Below, piece by piece: positions 12,205 to 24,442 of a stretch of 64,000 bases of DNA. The notes under the pieces were generated by a model. It was not told where the DNA came from, ran no database searches, and saw only the letters and a program-made list of their open reading frames with translations. Made by a program: the position numbers and the translations under genes. The number at the start of each line of letters is the position of its first letter. The first letter of the stretch is position 1. Location of the stretch: NCBI GenBank assembly GCA_024138025.1, contig JAMXBD010000632.1:62001-126000 (forward strand), given 5' to 3'. This DNA comes from Combretum micranthum. Lineage: Eukaryota > Streptophyta > Magnoliopsida > Myrtales > Combretaceae.

Positions 12205-12212
12205 ATGAAATT

Positions 12213-12833
12213 TACTTAACCAAAATTTATTATTATCATTTGTGGGATCTATGCTAATATGATGAGATGCGTAGTTGCAAATAATTACCCATCTAACACC
12301 CCATTGAAACTTTGAGAAATTTAAAATATAACAAGTAGCTTAACTAACTATACCTTAATTTATACATTTTCATATATTGATATTGATGATCGATATAATT
12401 GTCATTCCGGTGGAAATATGTTTATGGATAACTAAATCAAGTGCTTGAAATCATTTATAAGGTGTTTAATTGAATGATGTATTTGGCAATTTATTATTTA
12501 GCCAAGAGTGATACGAAGATCAAGCAATGAGTGAAATTTAAATGTTGATATAAACGCGAATTTTGTTTGGATTTTGATTGTGAAATTTGAATGAAGTACG
12601 GCTTAGAAAATGCCATCTGTTTCATATGGACATCATCCAATAGATTCGGACATAAGATGATGCTTTATTTTGCCATATCCATTGAAGAAGCAAACTTCAC
12701 TTGTCAAGACATATTCATTATCAGAAAGACTTCACTAGTGGTACATGTTACATGTAATATACATTATTAAATATTAATATTTTTTTGATATGTAACAGTC
12801 TTTACAAATCACAAATGGTTGTTATTTTATAAA
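12213..12833. other. No gene recognised
   Basis: AT-rich sequence of unknown origin before the Mutator-like arm. It ends in the flank tttataa (12826-12832), repeated at 22380-22386. Confidence 0.4.
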
Positions 12834-13125
12834 GGAAAAAGTATGTTTTTAGTCATCAATATTTTACTGTTTTTCTTTTTGAGCCCTAACCCTATTTTTT
12901 TATTTAAGTTATTAACCTTTGCAAAAGCTTGCAAATGAGGATTTTGTAAATGTTTAGTTTTTTCCATTAAGTTTTGTCATTGGTACATTTTAATTCACTG
13001 AAAATTATTAATTCAAATTAGTAAAATAACTAAATTACAATAAATTCAACAACATAATTAAAATAACTAAAAATTTGGAAAATTAAATTAAAACAATAAA
13101 AACTAAAAAGAAAGAAATAGAAAAT
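12834..13125 (+). repeat. Left arm of Mutator-like element
   Basis: Parallel to 41028-41340 in the same orientation: terminus, then 'tttaagttattaacctttgcaa', the 'tttttccattaagttttg' block, and an A-rich block of 'aataactaaaaa' type. Non-coding. Confidence 0.65.
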
Positions 13126-13418
13126 TCTATAGAAACAAATAAGATGAGAAGCATGTTCAACAAAAATCTTAATTGCTTTCTTCGACTCCATTGATCATGC
13201 AGTCAACAACCTCATTAGCGATTCATCACTCCATTTCTACAAAATCAATGTGGCTTTCATGAAATATACTCAAATAAAAAATTTAAAAAAATCAATAGTG
13301 AAAGGGATGATGCGCCTAACTTCTGTTCACGAATCTCGGTATTTTGGCGCGCACATATGAAACATAGAGCATGCTATTGTTTGTAAGATTGTTTTCCGAA
13401 GATTTTGGAGTTAAAAAC

Positions 13419-13995
13419 TATAAATGTATGGATTCAAGTGATGTAATCACCTACGAGTTGTGTAAGTATCGTGCTATATATGGCTTAGGAGTGACATGCA
13501 ATTGACATCAAGAGTGATCATGAGAGATATGGAATAGGGAGGAGAAGTAATCAAACTCAATGTCTAAAATGTACTTGTAACAGGTAAAGGAGTTATCAAG
13601 CCTCAAACCCCACTAGCAGTGATGAATAAGCGTTTAATCTCTTGAGACAGAAATTCAGCAACACTTTGGTGTTTTATCCAATTTTCTCCTCCTCAATCAA
13701 GAGAATGACTAGATATATTTATAGAGCTTAGCCATTAACATCATCCATTGGATTATGTTGATGATCAATAGCCAAGATGAGTCCCTTTAGGTGCATGAGC
13801 CAAACTAAGAAAGGTTAGATAACGAACAGGCCAATCTAATGGGCCCTACTCCAAGCCCACCATACAAAATCTCTCTTGATCATCCAAATAAAGAAACCAA
13901 ACTCGTTGAGCCTTGACACTTAACTCATATGTCATGCTCAAATAATTAAAATATAAATAATTAAACAATAATATTTATATTTAAACCCATTTACA
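13419..13995 (-). repeat. 3' LTR (left) of the LARD
   Basis: Shares ordered blocks with the right LTR: 'aaatgtatggattc' at the edge, 'agtgatgaataagcgttt' near 13618, 'ttatccaattttctcctcct' near 13674 and 'gaaaggttagat' near 13812. It ends at 'aaacccatttaca'. The copies differ at many positions and by small indels. Confidence 0.8.
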
Positions 13996-15204
13996 TTTTG
14001 CCCTATAACCAAAATTCTTTAGGCAAAGTTTAAGTATTTTGGACACTGATCGCATTTATACATATTGTAATCAATACTCAACGCATGATGCTGCCAAGTA
14101 CTTTCACAAAATTAAAGACCTCACTTGTTGTGATTGAGTTCTTGGGTAAAAGCCAAGCATCAGTGCTACAGCTATCCACATTGCATACAATTATATTGTA
14201 GTGCACAAAGTTCCCACGTCACTCCAGTTGCATGTGTTACATTATATTTATTCGAATGATTTTGCCCTATGAAATCATTTAATATCCATATTGTAAACAG
14301 ATGACTCTTCACATGCTCATTGGGCCTTACTATAACTATAACTATGGGATATAGTCAAGAGTTGGCAAGGATGTTGCAGTATAATTTTTCATGATAATAA
14401 ATATATGTCATGGACCTGGTATTCCATAGAAAATTATTATTTTAGTTTTACTCCCTAGGATTTGGCAAAGGGTGTAGTGTTTGATACAAGCTAAAGTATA
14501 CTTAAATTAGTATTTCTCTCTTCTTCTTTTTTAAGCATATCATGAGTTCCATAACTCTACAAGTGCAAAAAGTTGCACACTTTTTCAGTTGACCTACGTG
14601 CAAGCTCATTCCATATAGCTCAAATCGGATGCAGACAAAATATCGGACACAGACAAAACTTTATTTAATATTGATGCCCAAATGTTCAAAAGCCTGTGTA
14701 GGATAGGTGATGCCTTATGGTCCATGATGCTTTCTCATGCAAAGTAAATATACGAGAGAATGAATAATAAGCCTTCCACGATGAGTTGATTGGAAATCAT
14801 CTTTGATATCAGATGAATTTCTCAAGCCAAGGAAACATTATTGCTCTCTAATCAGTGGGAAACACATTTGCTTTACTCATAATGCTGTTTCATTCTTATG
14901 CATAGCTGACACGTATTTTGAAATGATAATTATTATTCGTAATTTAAAAAAAAAAAATTTACACATGTCAATTACTTATTTACTGGGATACGAATGATAC
15001 AGTATCACGAGGATAGCAAATTCTGTTGCTTTCACTATTATTAAAAAATCCATGCCATAAGAAACGTCACAACCTTATCAAGATTCTTCAACTTTACTCA
15101 ACTATCAAATCTTTCTCTTTATCTATCATCTATTAGTTAATATTAAGCGAATCCTATCTTTTGATGTCAAAAAAACCTATTTTATCTTATCTTATTCATT
15201 TCTC

Positions 15205-15235
<31 letters not shown>

Positions 15236-16580
15236 TTATCTCGTGGATGGTTTTCCTACACGATTGTTACCTTGATCTCTCTCTTTCTCCCTCCATCCAT
15301 CACACTACTCTATCCCTTTATATATATGATCTCTAATAAAAATCGTTCCCATCTCCATGGCCAAAACTTCAACCTTTAGTTTTTTTTTCACACACGTAAC
15401 GTAAGTGCCATCATCTGCTAATATATATAAACAAAACAACCCATATCCTTTTTATTTGGCTCACAATCATAGTAATAAAAGAGGCTCGAATCTTTTCTTT
15501 TACATCTTCACTTGATCTGACTTCTATCATATATCATCCTATATATTCCTAATGAATATTATTAAAATCTTCCAATTTTATTGAAACTCTACCCACCAGC
15601 ACGTATTACTTGGCTATACGTATATGTATACTTCCCCCGCATTCCACGTCATTGGCACACCAGGACAATACTCGCACGTTGGATTTATGAAATCTGACTT
15701 TATATATCCTCTTTTGTTTTTTTTTTTTTTTTTAAATTGCTGTTCTCTGAAGTGATATCTTACTTGTCGAAGCCGGATGGCCATAACAGCAAGATGTTCA
15801 CATTTACGAGTGCGATTTCGGACACCACACCCTGCGGACAGTTAGAGGCAACAACGGTGTAATCTTCTACAATGCCCAACAATGTTGATCCTTAATGACA
15901 TAACTTTAACCTTTTTTTTTTTTTTTTCATTTCTCATACTTCTTTTGGTTCTCGTAGGTGGTGGAAGGATTTGACTTATTGGCAAACAATTCTTGACACG
16001 GATAGAGTAGTAGTGCAACAGTGATCAAATCATTTGCATGGACGCGACCAACTATTGCCTTGAATGACATTGTTCTTGGTTAGTGGTGCTATTCTTAATT
16101 TCTTCTATGAAAGTTCACCGACTATTGCATTACTCGATCATGACTCCCATGATCCTTCTACATAATTATCTTAATCCCTCCCACCCCCACTTTCCGGTCT
16201 CAATTTTCTTTCTCAATCCATGCACACTGAATAATATATTCTATTCATGCTTTGGTAAGATAGAATATCAATCCTCATAAGAAAACTTGTACTTTATGTG
16301 CATTGATGTTAATCACTTTGACTCTTGACAATGACTTATTGGTATCATATTGAAATAGGATAAAATCATGATATTAAGCAATATGGTTGCGTATAGTTTA
16401 TTTTTCTTGATATATCATTTTGATAATCTTGAATCCAATGATAATTTTAATACCCTTTGATATTCTTGATGCCTTCATGCTTTGGCTAATTTTGCTTATT
16501 GCTAGTACTACTTTGCTTGAATGTATGTGATAAGAATTATATCAACAAAAATAAGCCACTTGATATTTGAAAAATATGAT
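13996..16580. other. LARD interior, part without recognisable coding
   Basis: Homopolymer T tracts near 15200, 15720 and 15910 and a (GT)n run near 15222 stand out. Several short ORFs look like chance. I looked for RT and integrase motifs on both strands and saw none. A separate insertion in this stretch is possible but has no visible terminus. Confidence 0.45.
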
Positions 16581-17000
16581 TGTAGGAGTGAATACTCTCA
16601 GTTGTCCTCTACTCCACTCACTCATCTACTGACCATGGTGCCTCATGATTTTAAGAGGAAGCTCTTTGTTGTTCGTGTTCTGACCACATAGATGACAATC
16701 TTGGGACTGCACCATTATATGAGGAATTCTTAGTTGTCCATGTCCCAAACCTCATGTGACAATCTTGGAACCATACACTGTGTCCATGTTCCATTCCTTA
16801 CATAATGACCTTGGCACTACCTCGCTGTGAAAGAAGACTCTCAATTGTATGGGTTTCAATCTCCCATGCGGTGATCTTGGAATCGCACTACTATAAGAGG
16901 AGACTCTTTCTCATCCCGTGCACCCAATCATTTGGTGAATGACTATGAGACTTTGCTACTGCAAGAAGTGAACTCTTCATTGTTTCATACCTCTAGTCGA
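16580..17000. repeat. Imperfect tandem repeats, about 85-bp unit, in LARD interior
   Basis: About five degenerate units share 'gaggagactctcagttgt', 'gacaatcttgg' and 'actgcacca' blocks, for example at 16590, 16660, 16720, 16830 and 16895. Tandem repeats near the 3' side are known in Tat-clade elements. On the minus strand these lie between gag and the 3' LTR. Confidence 0.55.
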
Positions 17001-17959
17001 GCATGGGTTTACTAATTGCTTTCTTCTTAGTTGTTGTATGCCATTGCTTTAAATGCTCAATTGTTAATGATATATCTTGTTCATATGCCTAATACACTTG
17101 TTGTTCATGGCTAGTGTTGTTGATTTGAATTCATATGTAGCATCCCTTTTCATCATTATACATGTCATCGTCTTCTTTTTTTACATATGATTGTATTTCT
17201 CTTCCCCTACAATGGTAGTAATGATACGTAGTTGTTGCTACCACTTTTAACAAATACCTTGAGATTACATAATAAATGAGACATTACACAATTGAGGATT
17301 TGCACATAAATATTGCCTCACACGAGTCAACATCTTGATGAATCATAAGAGATTACATCTACACACTTTCCTAGTGGTATAGTGATGACATAAAGAACTT
17401 TAACAATTTATTGAGTTAGGAAATTGATGTCGAGCTTTAAAAATCGAACTATGGTTACCAATATTGTTGCATCATTGTATTCAATCATTCATATCATAGG
17501 CTAATGAAGCACTGTGTCATATTTCAAAATACTTCACTTATTATAGACTTTCCTCCCCTAGTCATTATCTGTCATAACCATAATTGTTTTGTCTTTGAGA
17601 AGCTAAAGTGCTTTAAAAGGAGCATGTCATCTCAACTTTAATGTAATTCACTATTTAGTAGCTATTTGATGATTGCTTACTGCTCTTAAAGCTAGACATG
17701 TTATAATATGACAAGCTTCAACACTAATGGAGACTATTTATAGCTTTCATTAGGCAAGTGTTATTATCTAGTGATAGTAGTGTCCATCTATGTTGTTGAA
17801 ACATAAAGACAAGAATACTAGAGTATTATTTAAGCTTAATGACATTTGTTGGCGGTATGATAGCTATGATTGAGTATCAGATTCATGACCAATAAAGCCT
17901 TTTGTAATTGTAACTATGTGCCTGAGGGCAAAGCTTCATCTAGTCACATTAGTGCAAAG

Positions 17960-19110
17960 TAACATGATAGTGGAGTTGCTTAGACCCAATGATCTAAGAG
18001 GCCTCCTATAAAACTTAGATGAATATGAGTTTTTCTTTTTTTTTTTTCATGTTAATGAATGTCAAAATGCCACTTAGGTTATGTGTAGTATGTGATTGAG
18101 CTTAGAAAGCAATGCTTCAGCAACGACAAGTTATGAAGTAATGAAATTTACCTATTGTGTCATGCAATGGGGCAATGCTCTCACTTGCTAGCAATAGTAT
18201 CATTAGCACTTAGAGAGGTTGATTGATAGCGCTTTGAGCAATGATAGTATTATGTGTCTTGCAGGCTTAACACCTGAGTAATCAAGTTTAGTTGGTCAAG
18301 AGGGCATTTCTCAATACTTAATTGTTCATGACATGTTGTCAAAATAGTACTTTTCACCACATTAAGTGTGACATTATTGTCATGCACCTAGGAGACAATG
18401 CTTCCACAAGTTAGTATGTCATAGTTATAATATTGAGCACCTAGAAGACTATGCTCTTAATAAGTAGTAGCAACATATAAGATATTATGATTATAATTGA
18501 TACGACCTCTTATAGCTCGTTAAGCATATTAGCATCGTAAGGTTGTTTAAATTCACATGATCTAAAGGCCTTTTGTGAAATTATTAGGAATACGAGGCTT
18601 CCTTAGATTCAATCATCTAAGGGACTTCTTGTAGAAATTTGTGTAAGCATGAAGCTTACTTAGACTCAATGGTCTAAGGGGCTTCTTCTAGAACTTTCAT
18701 GATTATGAGGCTTTCTTAGACTTTGATCTAAGGGACATTTTGGAGGATGTAATGCTTTGGAGTAAGGCTCTTTCTTGTTAGTGATAGTATTTAAATGACC
18801 ACTTTAGAGAAGTATTTGATCGTGATTAAGCATCAATATTGGTATTCATTACTTGAGATTAAGAGTTTTTATTTTGTTAGTTAATGGGGTACTTCATAGT
18901 ACTAACTGCTTGGCATGAGTTACTAGGAAAATTTAGATTATAAATACTCCATCTGAAGAGTAGTAAAATAATCTATTGGCTTATCACCATGTGTCTAGGA
19001 GACATTTATCATACTAGTCTTCAGTATGTAAGATTGATTTATCACAATGCACCTAAAAGTAGATACTCCTATTAGTCAGCAATGATACAATAATCTATCG
19101 CAGTTAAGTA
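17960..19110. repeat. Degenerate repeat field in LARD interior
   Basis: The phrase 'cttagactcaatggtctaagg' recurs with changes near 17975, 18600, 18660 and 18715, each followed by 'ggcttcttctagaa'-like sequence. A second phrase, 'caatgcacctaggagac', recurs near 18380, 18440, 18990 and 19045. Two repeat types therefore alternate with period near 60 bp. Non-coding. Confidence 0.55.
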
Positions 19111-19449
19111 GCGATTGTGTCATGTGTAATAGAGACTTAATGCCTTAATGTTTATATTCATAGATTAAGAGGGTATTTTCTAATACTCATTCATTTGTTG
19201 CTTAAAGCATTGCTTTCTATATAACTTGGATGTGATATCATGGCATGAAAAAAAAAATGAATGAACATATTTCATATTGCTATATGATGATAACACAATA
19301 GGATGAGAAAAATATCCTTTATTGATAAAGAAACAAGCATCGCTTTTCTTATATATGAATAGAACAAAAAAGTTGAGTGGGCATCCTGCCATCTTATATT
19401 TTTATTAACATCCCCGTTCATTTTGCTTTTGAGTGCTTAGCCTCTTCTG

Positions 19450-20550
19450 TCATATATCTCAGCTAGTTGCACGATTATTATTCTTGTTGTTGTAAAATCA
19501 CAAGTAGCAATATTCACATGCCATGTTTGGTATTGTGTATTGCAAGGGCATTGTTTTAGATGTCATTATTGCCAATGATGAGCTCTCCATTTTGTACTTG
19601 GTCATTAAATATCTTTTTTAGGGTCTAGCAATCCATAGTAGGATGGCCAACTATTTTATGAAATTCGCAAAAATTGGGACTGCTCTTTTCCTTAATAGTA
19701 GGTAGACATTTAACTCTTAGGAGTCTAATATTCCCATCCTATAGCAATTGATCAAATATTGTTTGCACCTTTCCCATTGGGCATGGGAACAAGAGGGCTA
19801 ATGTAGGGTCCTTCGGTTTGTCACCTCTTAGCTTCTTACTATCCTTAAGACTTTTACCTTGTGTTGAGTTAACAAATGAAGCTCGTTTCCAAACCTGCTA
19901 GCATCCCCTCATTATCTCCTAATGGAGTTATTAGTTCTTCATGCATTCTCAACGAGCATAGCGAAGAAGCATAAATTAAGGTTCTATAAGTGAATAGTGT
20001 ACTTGGTGAACATTCCTTGAATATAAATTTTCACTAGCTCCTTTTCATCACAAACATCTTGGATATCTAGGGAACGCTCTCTGAAACGCTCAATGTAATC
20101 CGTAAGATCTTCTTTTGGCATCCATCGCATCCTCCCCATGTTAGTAATTATGACCTATTTTTGGGTCGTAAAGAACTTTTCTAAGAAAAGTTTTCACATG
20201 ATCCCCTACAAATCAACCAACCGTGGAGGGAGATTGACATACAAATACATGTCTTTTTAGTGAGTGGTTTAGAGAATGCTTTGAGCTTGAGATCCTCATC
20301 AAACCCGTATACTTCTAATGTTTTGATGAACTTTAACAAATGTTATTAGGCACCTATTCATGCCATTGAACATCATGAATTCAAGACTTATATAATCCTT
20401 AGGGCCTGGAAAGGTTTTGCACAATGCGTTGATGATATGGGAGTTCAAATCCAATATGCTCATGGAAGACTTAGTTTTGATTTCCTTCAAGTAGACACCT
20501 AAGTCTTTCTTTGTTATAATTTTTTTTTTGGCATGGATACCGATGATGTT
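19450..20550 (-). pseudogene. Decayed gag of Tat/Ogre-like gypsy element
   Basis: On the minus strand, fragments in more than one frame read as gag. Near 20300 is VYGFDEDLKLKAFSKPLTKK, and near 20040-20110 a stretch with DYIERFRERSLDIQD. At about 19629-19672 is a knuckle-like CEFHKIVGHPTMDC, the spaced C-H-H-C pattern of this clade. Many stops and frame changes separate them, so no Gag could be made. It sits next to the primer site, as gag should. Confidence 0.7.
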
Positions 20551-21183
20551 GTTGGTATAGTTGGTTTAATTAGTACAATTGATACTTAAGTGAGATTAGA
20601 ATTAGGTGGGGGGGAGCCTTCTCACTTAGGTTGGTGTGAGAGGGAACACATAAAGACAAGGACCCACCAAGATGGACTCTTGTACTGTTCATTTCAAATG
20701 TTAGTTGCTGCTTAGTTGCAACTTGTGGTGATAGGGTTCGCACATTTACCCTCTGATATGTATTCACCTAATAGTAGGAGCAATAACGGGCTGAGATAAA
20801 GAGGGGGCACTTTGCTATGTAGCTGGGGTTGGGGCTTAGCAAGCCTATACCTTAAAGTGCAACAACATTATCAATCGTTCTTGGAACGAGATGAACGAAT
20901 GTAGTTAAGAATCGGTTCAAGGCCCTAGTGTTTTCTTTCGTTGTTTATGCCATCCATTCATTGCCTTCTCGTGTAGCACGCATTATTTATGCATTGTTAA
21001 GAACAACACCTTGCATGTCGATAACAGAGTTGGAAGTGACATTAGGGTTGATGTCTTCCAAAGCTGGAATTTTTGGATTAATCAAATTGGGGTTAGGGTT
21101 ACCAGCATCTTGGCTTGCATTGTCATATGAATTAGTTTACCTTCTTCTTGGAGTTGCCAAAGTAACCATATCAAATTCCCCGT

Positions 21184-21201
21184 TCCCCAATGGAGTCACC
21201 A
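21184..21201 (-). other. Primer-binding site of the LARD
   Basis: The minus strand reads tggtgactccattgggga directly inside the right LTR, separated by three bases. It is not the initiator-Met type used by the other elements here, and it supports Tat/Ogre-like ancestry. Confidence 0.7.
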
Positions 21202-21204
21202 AAA

Positions 21205-21748
21205 TGTAAATGTATGGATTCGAGTGATGTAATCGTATCGAGCTGCATGAGTATCACACTATAAGGAGTAACACACAATGATATATCGAGAGTGATCAAG
21301 AGAGATAGAATAGAGAGGAAGAGTAGGCAATCCCAATGTCTCAAATGCGCTTATGACAAGTGGAGGAGCTGTCAACACTCTAACTTTACTAGTAGTGATG
21401 AATAAGTGTTTGATCTCTTGAGATAAAAAATTTATAGTACCTTAGTGTCCTTATCCAATTTTCTCCTCCTCATTCGAGAAGGGACTGGAGATATTTATAT
21501 ATTTTAGGCAGTAACATCATTCGTTGGATCACGTTGACAATCAACAACTAAGATGAGTGCCTTTGAGTGCATGAGCCAGACTGAGAAAGGTTAGATGACA
21601 AACATGTCATTCCAACGGGCCTTGCACTAAGCCTATCGTACCAAATGTCCCTTGATCATCTCAATAAAGAAACTAGACTCGTTGGGCCCTATCATTTAGG
21701 TTGCGAGTCAAGCCTAAATAATTAAATAATATTTCAAACCCATTTATA
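21205..21748 (-). repeat. 5' LTR (right) of the LARD
   Basis: This starts tgtaaatgtatgg and ends aaacccatttata. It is about 544 bp versus 577 bp for its partner, the difference being small indels. Confidence 0.8.
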
Positions 21749-21753
21749 GAAAC

Positions 21754-22378
21754 AATAGGAAAAGAAGAAGGTAATGAATTGTATCCTTATTATATACGTA
21801 AACATGAGTTGAAAAACAAAGTTTTGTAGTGGTAAACAAAATTTTCATTTCTTTCATTTTTTTTATAGTTTTAAATTTATTTTAATTTAGTTATTCTATT
21901 AATTTAAGTTACGAGTAAGTTACATTAAAAGGTATCAATATTTAAGAATAAGTTCATTTAAGGTATAAATGTTTCAAGTTATTTAAAAGAGGAATCAACG
22001 TTTAGGGATAAATTCATTTAAGATATCAACACTGATTAAAAAGAAGAATCAATGTTTTGTAAAGTAACTCAAAAGAGGTATTAATAATTGACCATTAATA
22101 AAAATATATGAAGCTTAATGGAAAACTAACCAAAACGTTAATACCTTAAACGAACTTTGTAAAATGTTGATACCTCATTTGATTCACTTTGCAAAACGTT
22201 GATACCTCAAATGAATATATTTCCAAACATTGATATCTTTTGGTGTAATGGTGTTAAGAATGTCCTCGTTTGCAATCTTCTGTAAAAGGTTAAGGATTCA
22301 AATAGGAAAAAAAATATGTTTAAAACTTAGATTAAAAAAAAAACACTAAAACGTTGAAGACTAAAATATACTTTTCCC
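21754..22378 (-). repeat. Right arm of Mutator-like element, interrupted by hairpin
   Basis: Reverse-oriented relative of the left arm. The outer part (22255-22378) ends gaagactaaaatatactttt ccc. The inner part (21780-21912) carries 'tttagttattctattaattt'. The hairpin at 21913-22254 splits it. Confidence 0.6.
21913..22254. mobile_element. Second hairpin (foldback) MITE
   Basis: The inverted halves carry repeated 'gtatcaacgttt' and 'aagttcatttaagg' units, and the family resemblance to 3246-3600 is clear. Ends are gagtaagttacattaaaagg and ctttttggtgtaatgg-like on the right. The flanks share only ttaag, so I cannot confirm a full 9-bp duplication. No coding capacity. Confidence 0.65.
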
Positions 22379-22403
22379 ATTTATAAGCTACACACTATCT
22401 TTT

Positions 22404-22800
22404 TGACATAGTGGTGGACATGAAATTGAATCAAGGTTTATCGCAAGACGTTGATTCGTGCACAAATACCTGGCTTGTGATCTTCAACACCTATTAATTT
22501 TGAGAATTCCCAAGTTGTTGGCATCAAAATTGAAACTTTAAGCAAGAACTCAAAATTTGGAAAAAGAGTAATGTCAATCTGAATTTTCACTGAAAATATG
22601 ATATATAAATGTTATGTGCCCTAGGCCATATAGTTTATAGAATAGCTTAAAAGTTGCAAAAAATAGAATTGAAACCGTCAAAAAATAAAAGGGTCTTAAA
22701 ACAAAATACACATAAAGAAAAGTAAAACACTATAGACGGAATGCAAAACTGACACTCCTATAAAAAGTTATAAGTAAATTAAAGCCTACCAAAAATACTA
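22404..22800 (-). repeat. Inverted, diverged LTR fragment of the compact gag-only family
   Basis: On the minus strand this parallels the 3' portion of the LTR at 194-801. On the plus strand tgacatag (22404), 'ggtttatcgcaagacgttga' (22434) and 'tgtgatcttcaa' (22475) match its complement. Resemblance fades after about 22640. No primer site lies beyond its TGACA end, so it is a 3' LTR, solo LTR or truncated remnant. Confidence 0.55.
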
Positions 22801-23489
22801 AAAATGGCGGTTGGAGGCCCTCAACAAAAGAAGTTTGCTAAAAACTGGCCTAACTCATGGTGAGTTTTTTGAGTTAGCTCATTTTCTTCAAGATAGTGTC
22901 TTTGGATCACCTAACAGTAACATACCAATTTATGTCCCATATATCCAAGTACCTATTTGCCACTATCTCAACCTCATCACTTTTTTACATATTAAAATAT
23001 AGTTATAGTTACTCATCGTATATATATACTATATGTACATGCCATATATTAGCCATTGGATTTTTTTCCCTTTTAGTATCCTTTTCTTTTACATGACTAC
23101 ATAAAAAAAAAAAAAGAAAAAGGGAAATTCAATCTTATAGGAAAAAAAAAACCTTAATAAATACAGAGGATAAGCTATATCTTTTAAATTTTATTGATTT
23201 ATTTATTTGGAAAATGAATTTTTTTATTTTATATCACTTCTTCAAAGGATGCCCAAGTACCATTAGCCAAGATCAGACTGTTATTTTACAAAATTTTAAT
23301 TTTTTGATTTATTTTAGCCAAATCCTTGTTGAATTTACATTTTTATCACTTTTCTTCTATAAAATATTATAGAAATCAAACAAACTACAAATATACACGC
23401 AAGCAATATATATTTTATATCTTCTATGTCACATTGTCTGACTTAATTCTTTGGCCAATAGTTGAAGGATATCCATGAGGTATTCATGA
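22801..23489. other. No gene recognised
   Basis: AT-rich sequence with A-runs near 23105. The ORFs here are short, and nothing resembles a known family. Confidence 0.4.
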
Positions 23490-23640
23490 AAGAGTCAATT
23501 AAAAAAAATTAGTATTTCTTTATATAATCAAATTTATTTAATTCACTCAAGCTTGCAGTGGACTAATGAGATTAATCATTCACACAAATTCTTGCCTATT
23601 ATAATGTTGTGTTGTTTAATAGTTATCCATGTTGTCTAAT
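23490..23640. repeat. Dispersed repeat shared with about 6640-6790
   Basis: Same orientation, with 'actcaagcttgcagtggact' here against 'actcaagcttactagtggac' there, plus flanking 'tttagtat' and 'ataatcaaat' blocks. No termini identified. Confidence 0.45.
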
Positions 23641-23658
23641 AATTTTTGGAAATGGCTT

Positions 23659-23765
23659 TTTTTTTTTTTCAATCATTATGATGGGGTTGGGGGGATTTGA
23701 ACATAGTACATCTTACTTAAAAGACAATAGAAGATACCACTAAATTATAACACTATTGCCTTCAC
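23659..23765 (-). mobile_element. SINE with poly(A) tail and perfect 9-bp target duplication
   Basis: On the minus strand: box-A-like tttagtggtatc, box-B-like gttcaaatccccc, then a poly(A) tail seen as a T-run at 23659-23669 on the plus strand. The 9-mer aaatggctt flanks both ends (23650-23658 and 23766-23774). This is the clearest SINE in the window and supports the related copy at 12092-12204. Confidence 0.85.
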
Positions 23766-24275
23766 AAATGGCTTAAAAACATTTACGGTGAAGACTTATT
23801 TAACATTTTATATGCAATTGTTATAGGTAGAAAAACATAACCATACATCACACACAAAACAAAACATAAATAAATAAAAGGGTAGTAAAAGGGAAACAAA
23901 AAACCCTCATCTTTTCTACTCCATGAATCCTAGGTTACCGAGCTCTAAATTCCATCCACTTTCACTTCAAAATTCTTCTCATTTCCCACTAAATACCCAT
24001 TAGACTTCCAGGAGACTATTAGAGCAGCTACTAATCTAGCTCTTCACTCCATCGCTTAATGAAAGAAAGTGGATGCTTTTGTTCATTTCTAAAATTGCAA
24101 GTTATCTTAGATTTTGTTAAATTTGTTGGTCTAGATTGGTAGTATACTAACTGATGTTTTTTTCTATTACCTAATAAGGTAATATTTTATCATTTGTAAC
24201 TATATGTGTAAGTAATATAAAAAAGGTAGGGTTAATGAAGTAAATGGAACTTGAACTTTTGCAAAAAGAATAATT

Positions 24276-24402
24276 ATGTACATAAAGTTTGGTTTTGAAC
24301 AACTTGGTACCTGAAAAAGTTTTTATTGACTTTTTTTATGTATGAAGTTTGGTTTTGACAATTTTGGTACCTAAACAAAGTTTTCGTTGATTTTTTTTAT
24401 GT
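24276..24402. repeat. Two-unit tandem repeat next to the viral relic
   Basis: 'gaagtttggttttgacaatt' and 'ttggtacct' blocks recur about 65 bp apart, with 'gttgattttttttatgt' closing each unit. Possibly one arm of a hairpin MITE of the 'gggttaat' kind. The stretch 23775-24275 before it shows no gene. Confidence 0.5.
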
Positions 24403-24442
24403 CAGCTAAACTATTTAGTTATCTATTATCACTATGTAGATT

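Larger units (their letters stand above)
13419..21748 (-). mobile_element. Large non-autonomous LTR element (LARD) of Tat/Ogre-like gypsy ancestry
   Basis: Direct repeats at 13419-13995 and 21205-21748 are LTRs. Beside the right LTR, on the minus strand, is a primer site reading tggtgactccattgggga (complement of 21184-21201). It resembles the tggcgactcc..tgggga site that I associate with Tat/Ogre-clade elements. The 5-bp flanks are aaaac (13414-13418) and gaaac (21749-21753), 4 of 5 matching. A decayed minus-strand gag occupies about 19450-20550. Protease, RT and integrase are not visible in the remaining roughly 5.4 kb, which is partly made of imperfect tandem repeats. I infer that replication depended on another element. 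Confidence 0.75.
12834..22378. mobile_element. Mutator-like element with long inverted arms, split by nested insertions
   Basis: The left arm (12834-about 13125) and right arm (about 21754-22378, interrupted by a hairpin) are inverted relatives. Ends read ggaaaaagtatgtttttagt on the left and, complemented, gggaaaagtatattttagt on the right. Flanking 9-mers ttttataaa (12825-12833) and atttataag (22379-22387) agree at 7 of 9 positions, fitting a decayed Mutator-type duplication. No transposase is visible. An LTR element (13419-21748) lies between the arms. The same arm family frames the element at 41028-44227. Confidence 0.65.

Noticed and set aside
15161..15379. Small ORF with signal-like hydrophobic stretch
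   Set aside because: Hydrophobic run comes from a T/GT homopolymer tract inside a non-coding LTR-element interior.
17371..17395. 'tagtggtatagtgatgac' as a tRNA gene box A
   Set aside because: No matching box B, acceptor stem or anticodon arm; it lies in the repeat-rich LARD interior.
20928..21209. 93-residue plus-strand ORF
   Set aside because: It overlaps the primer site and leader of a minus-strand LTR element, so it is a shadow frame.
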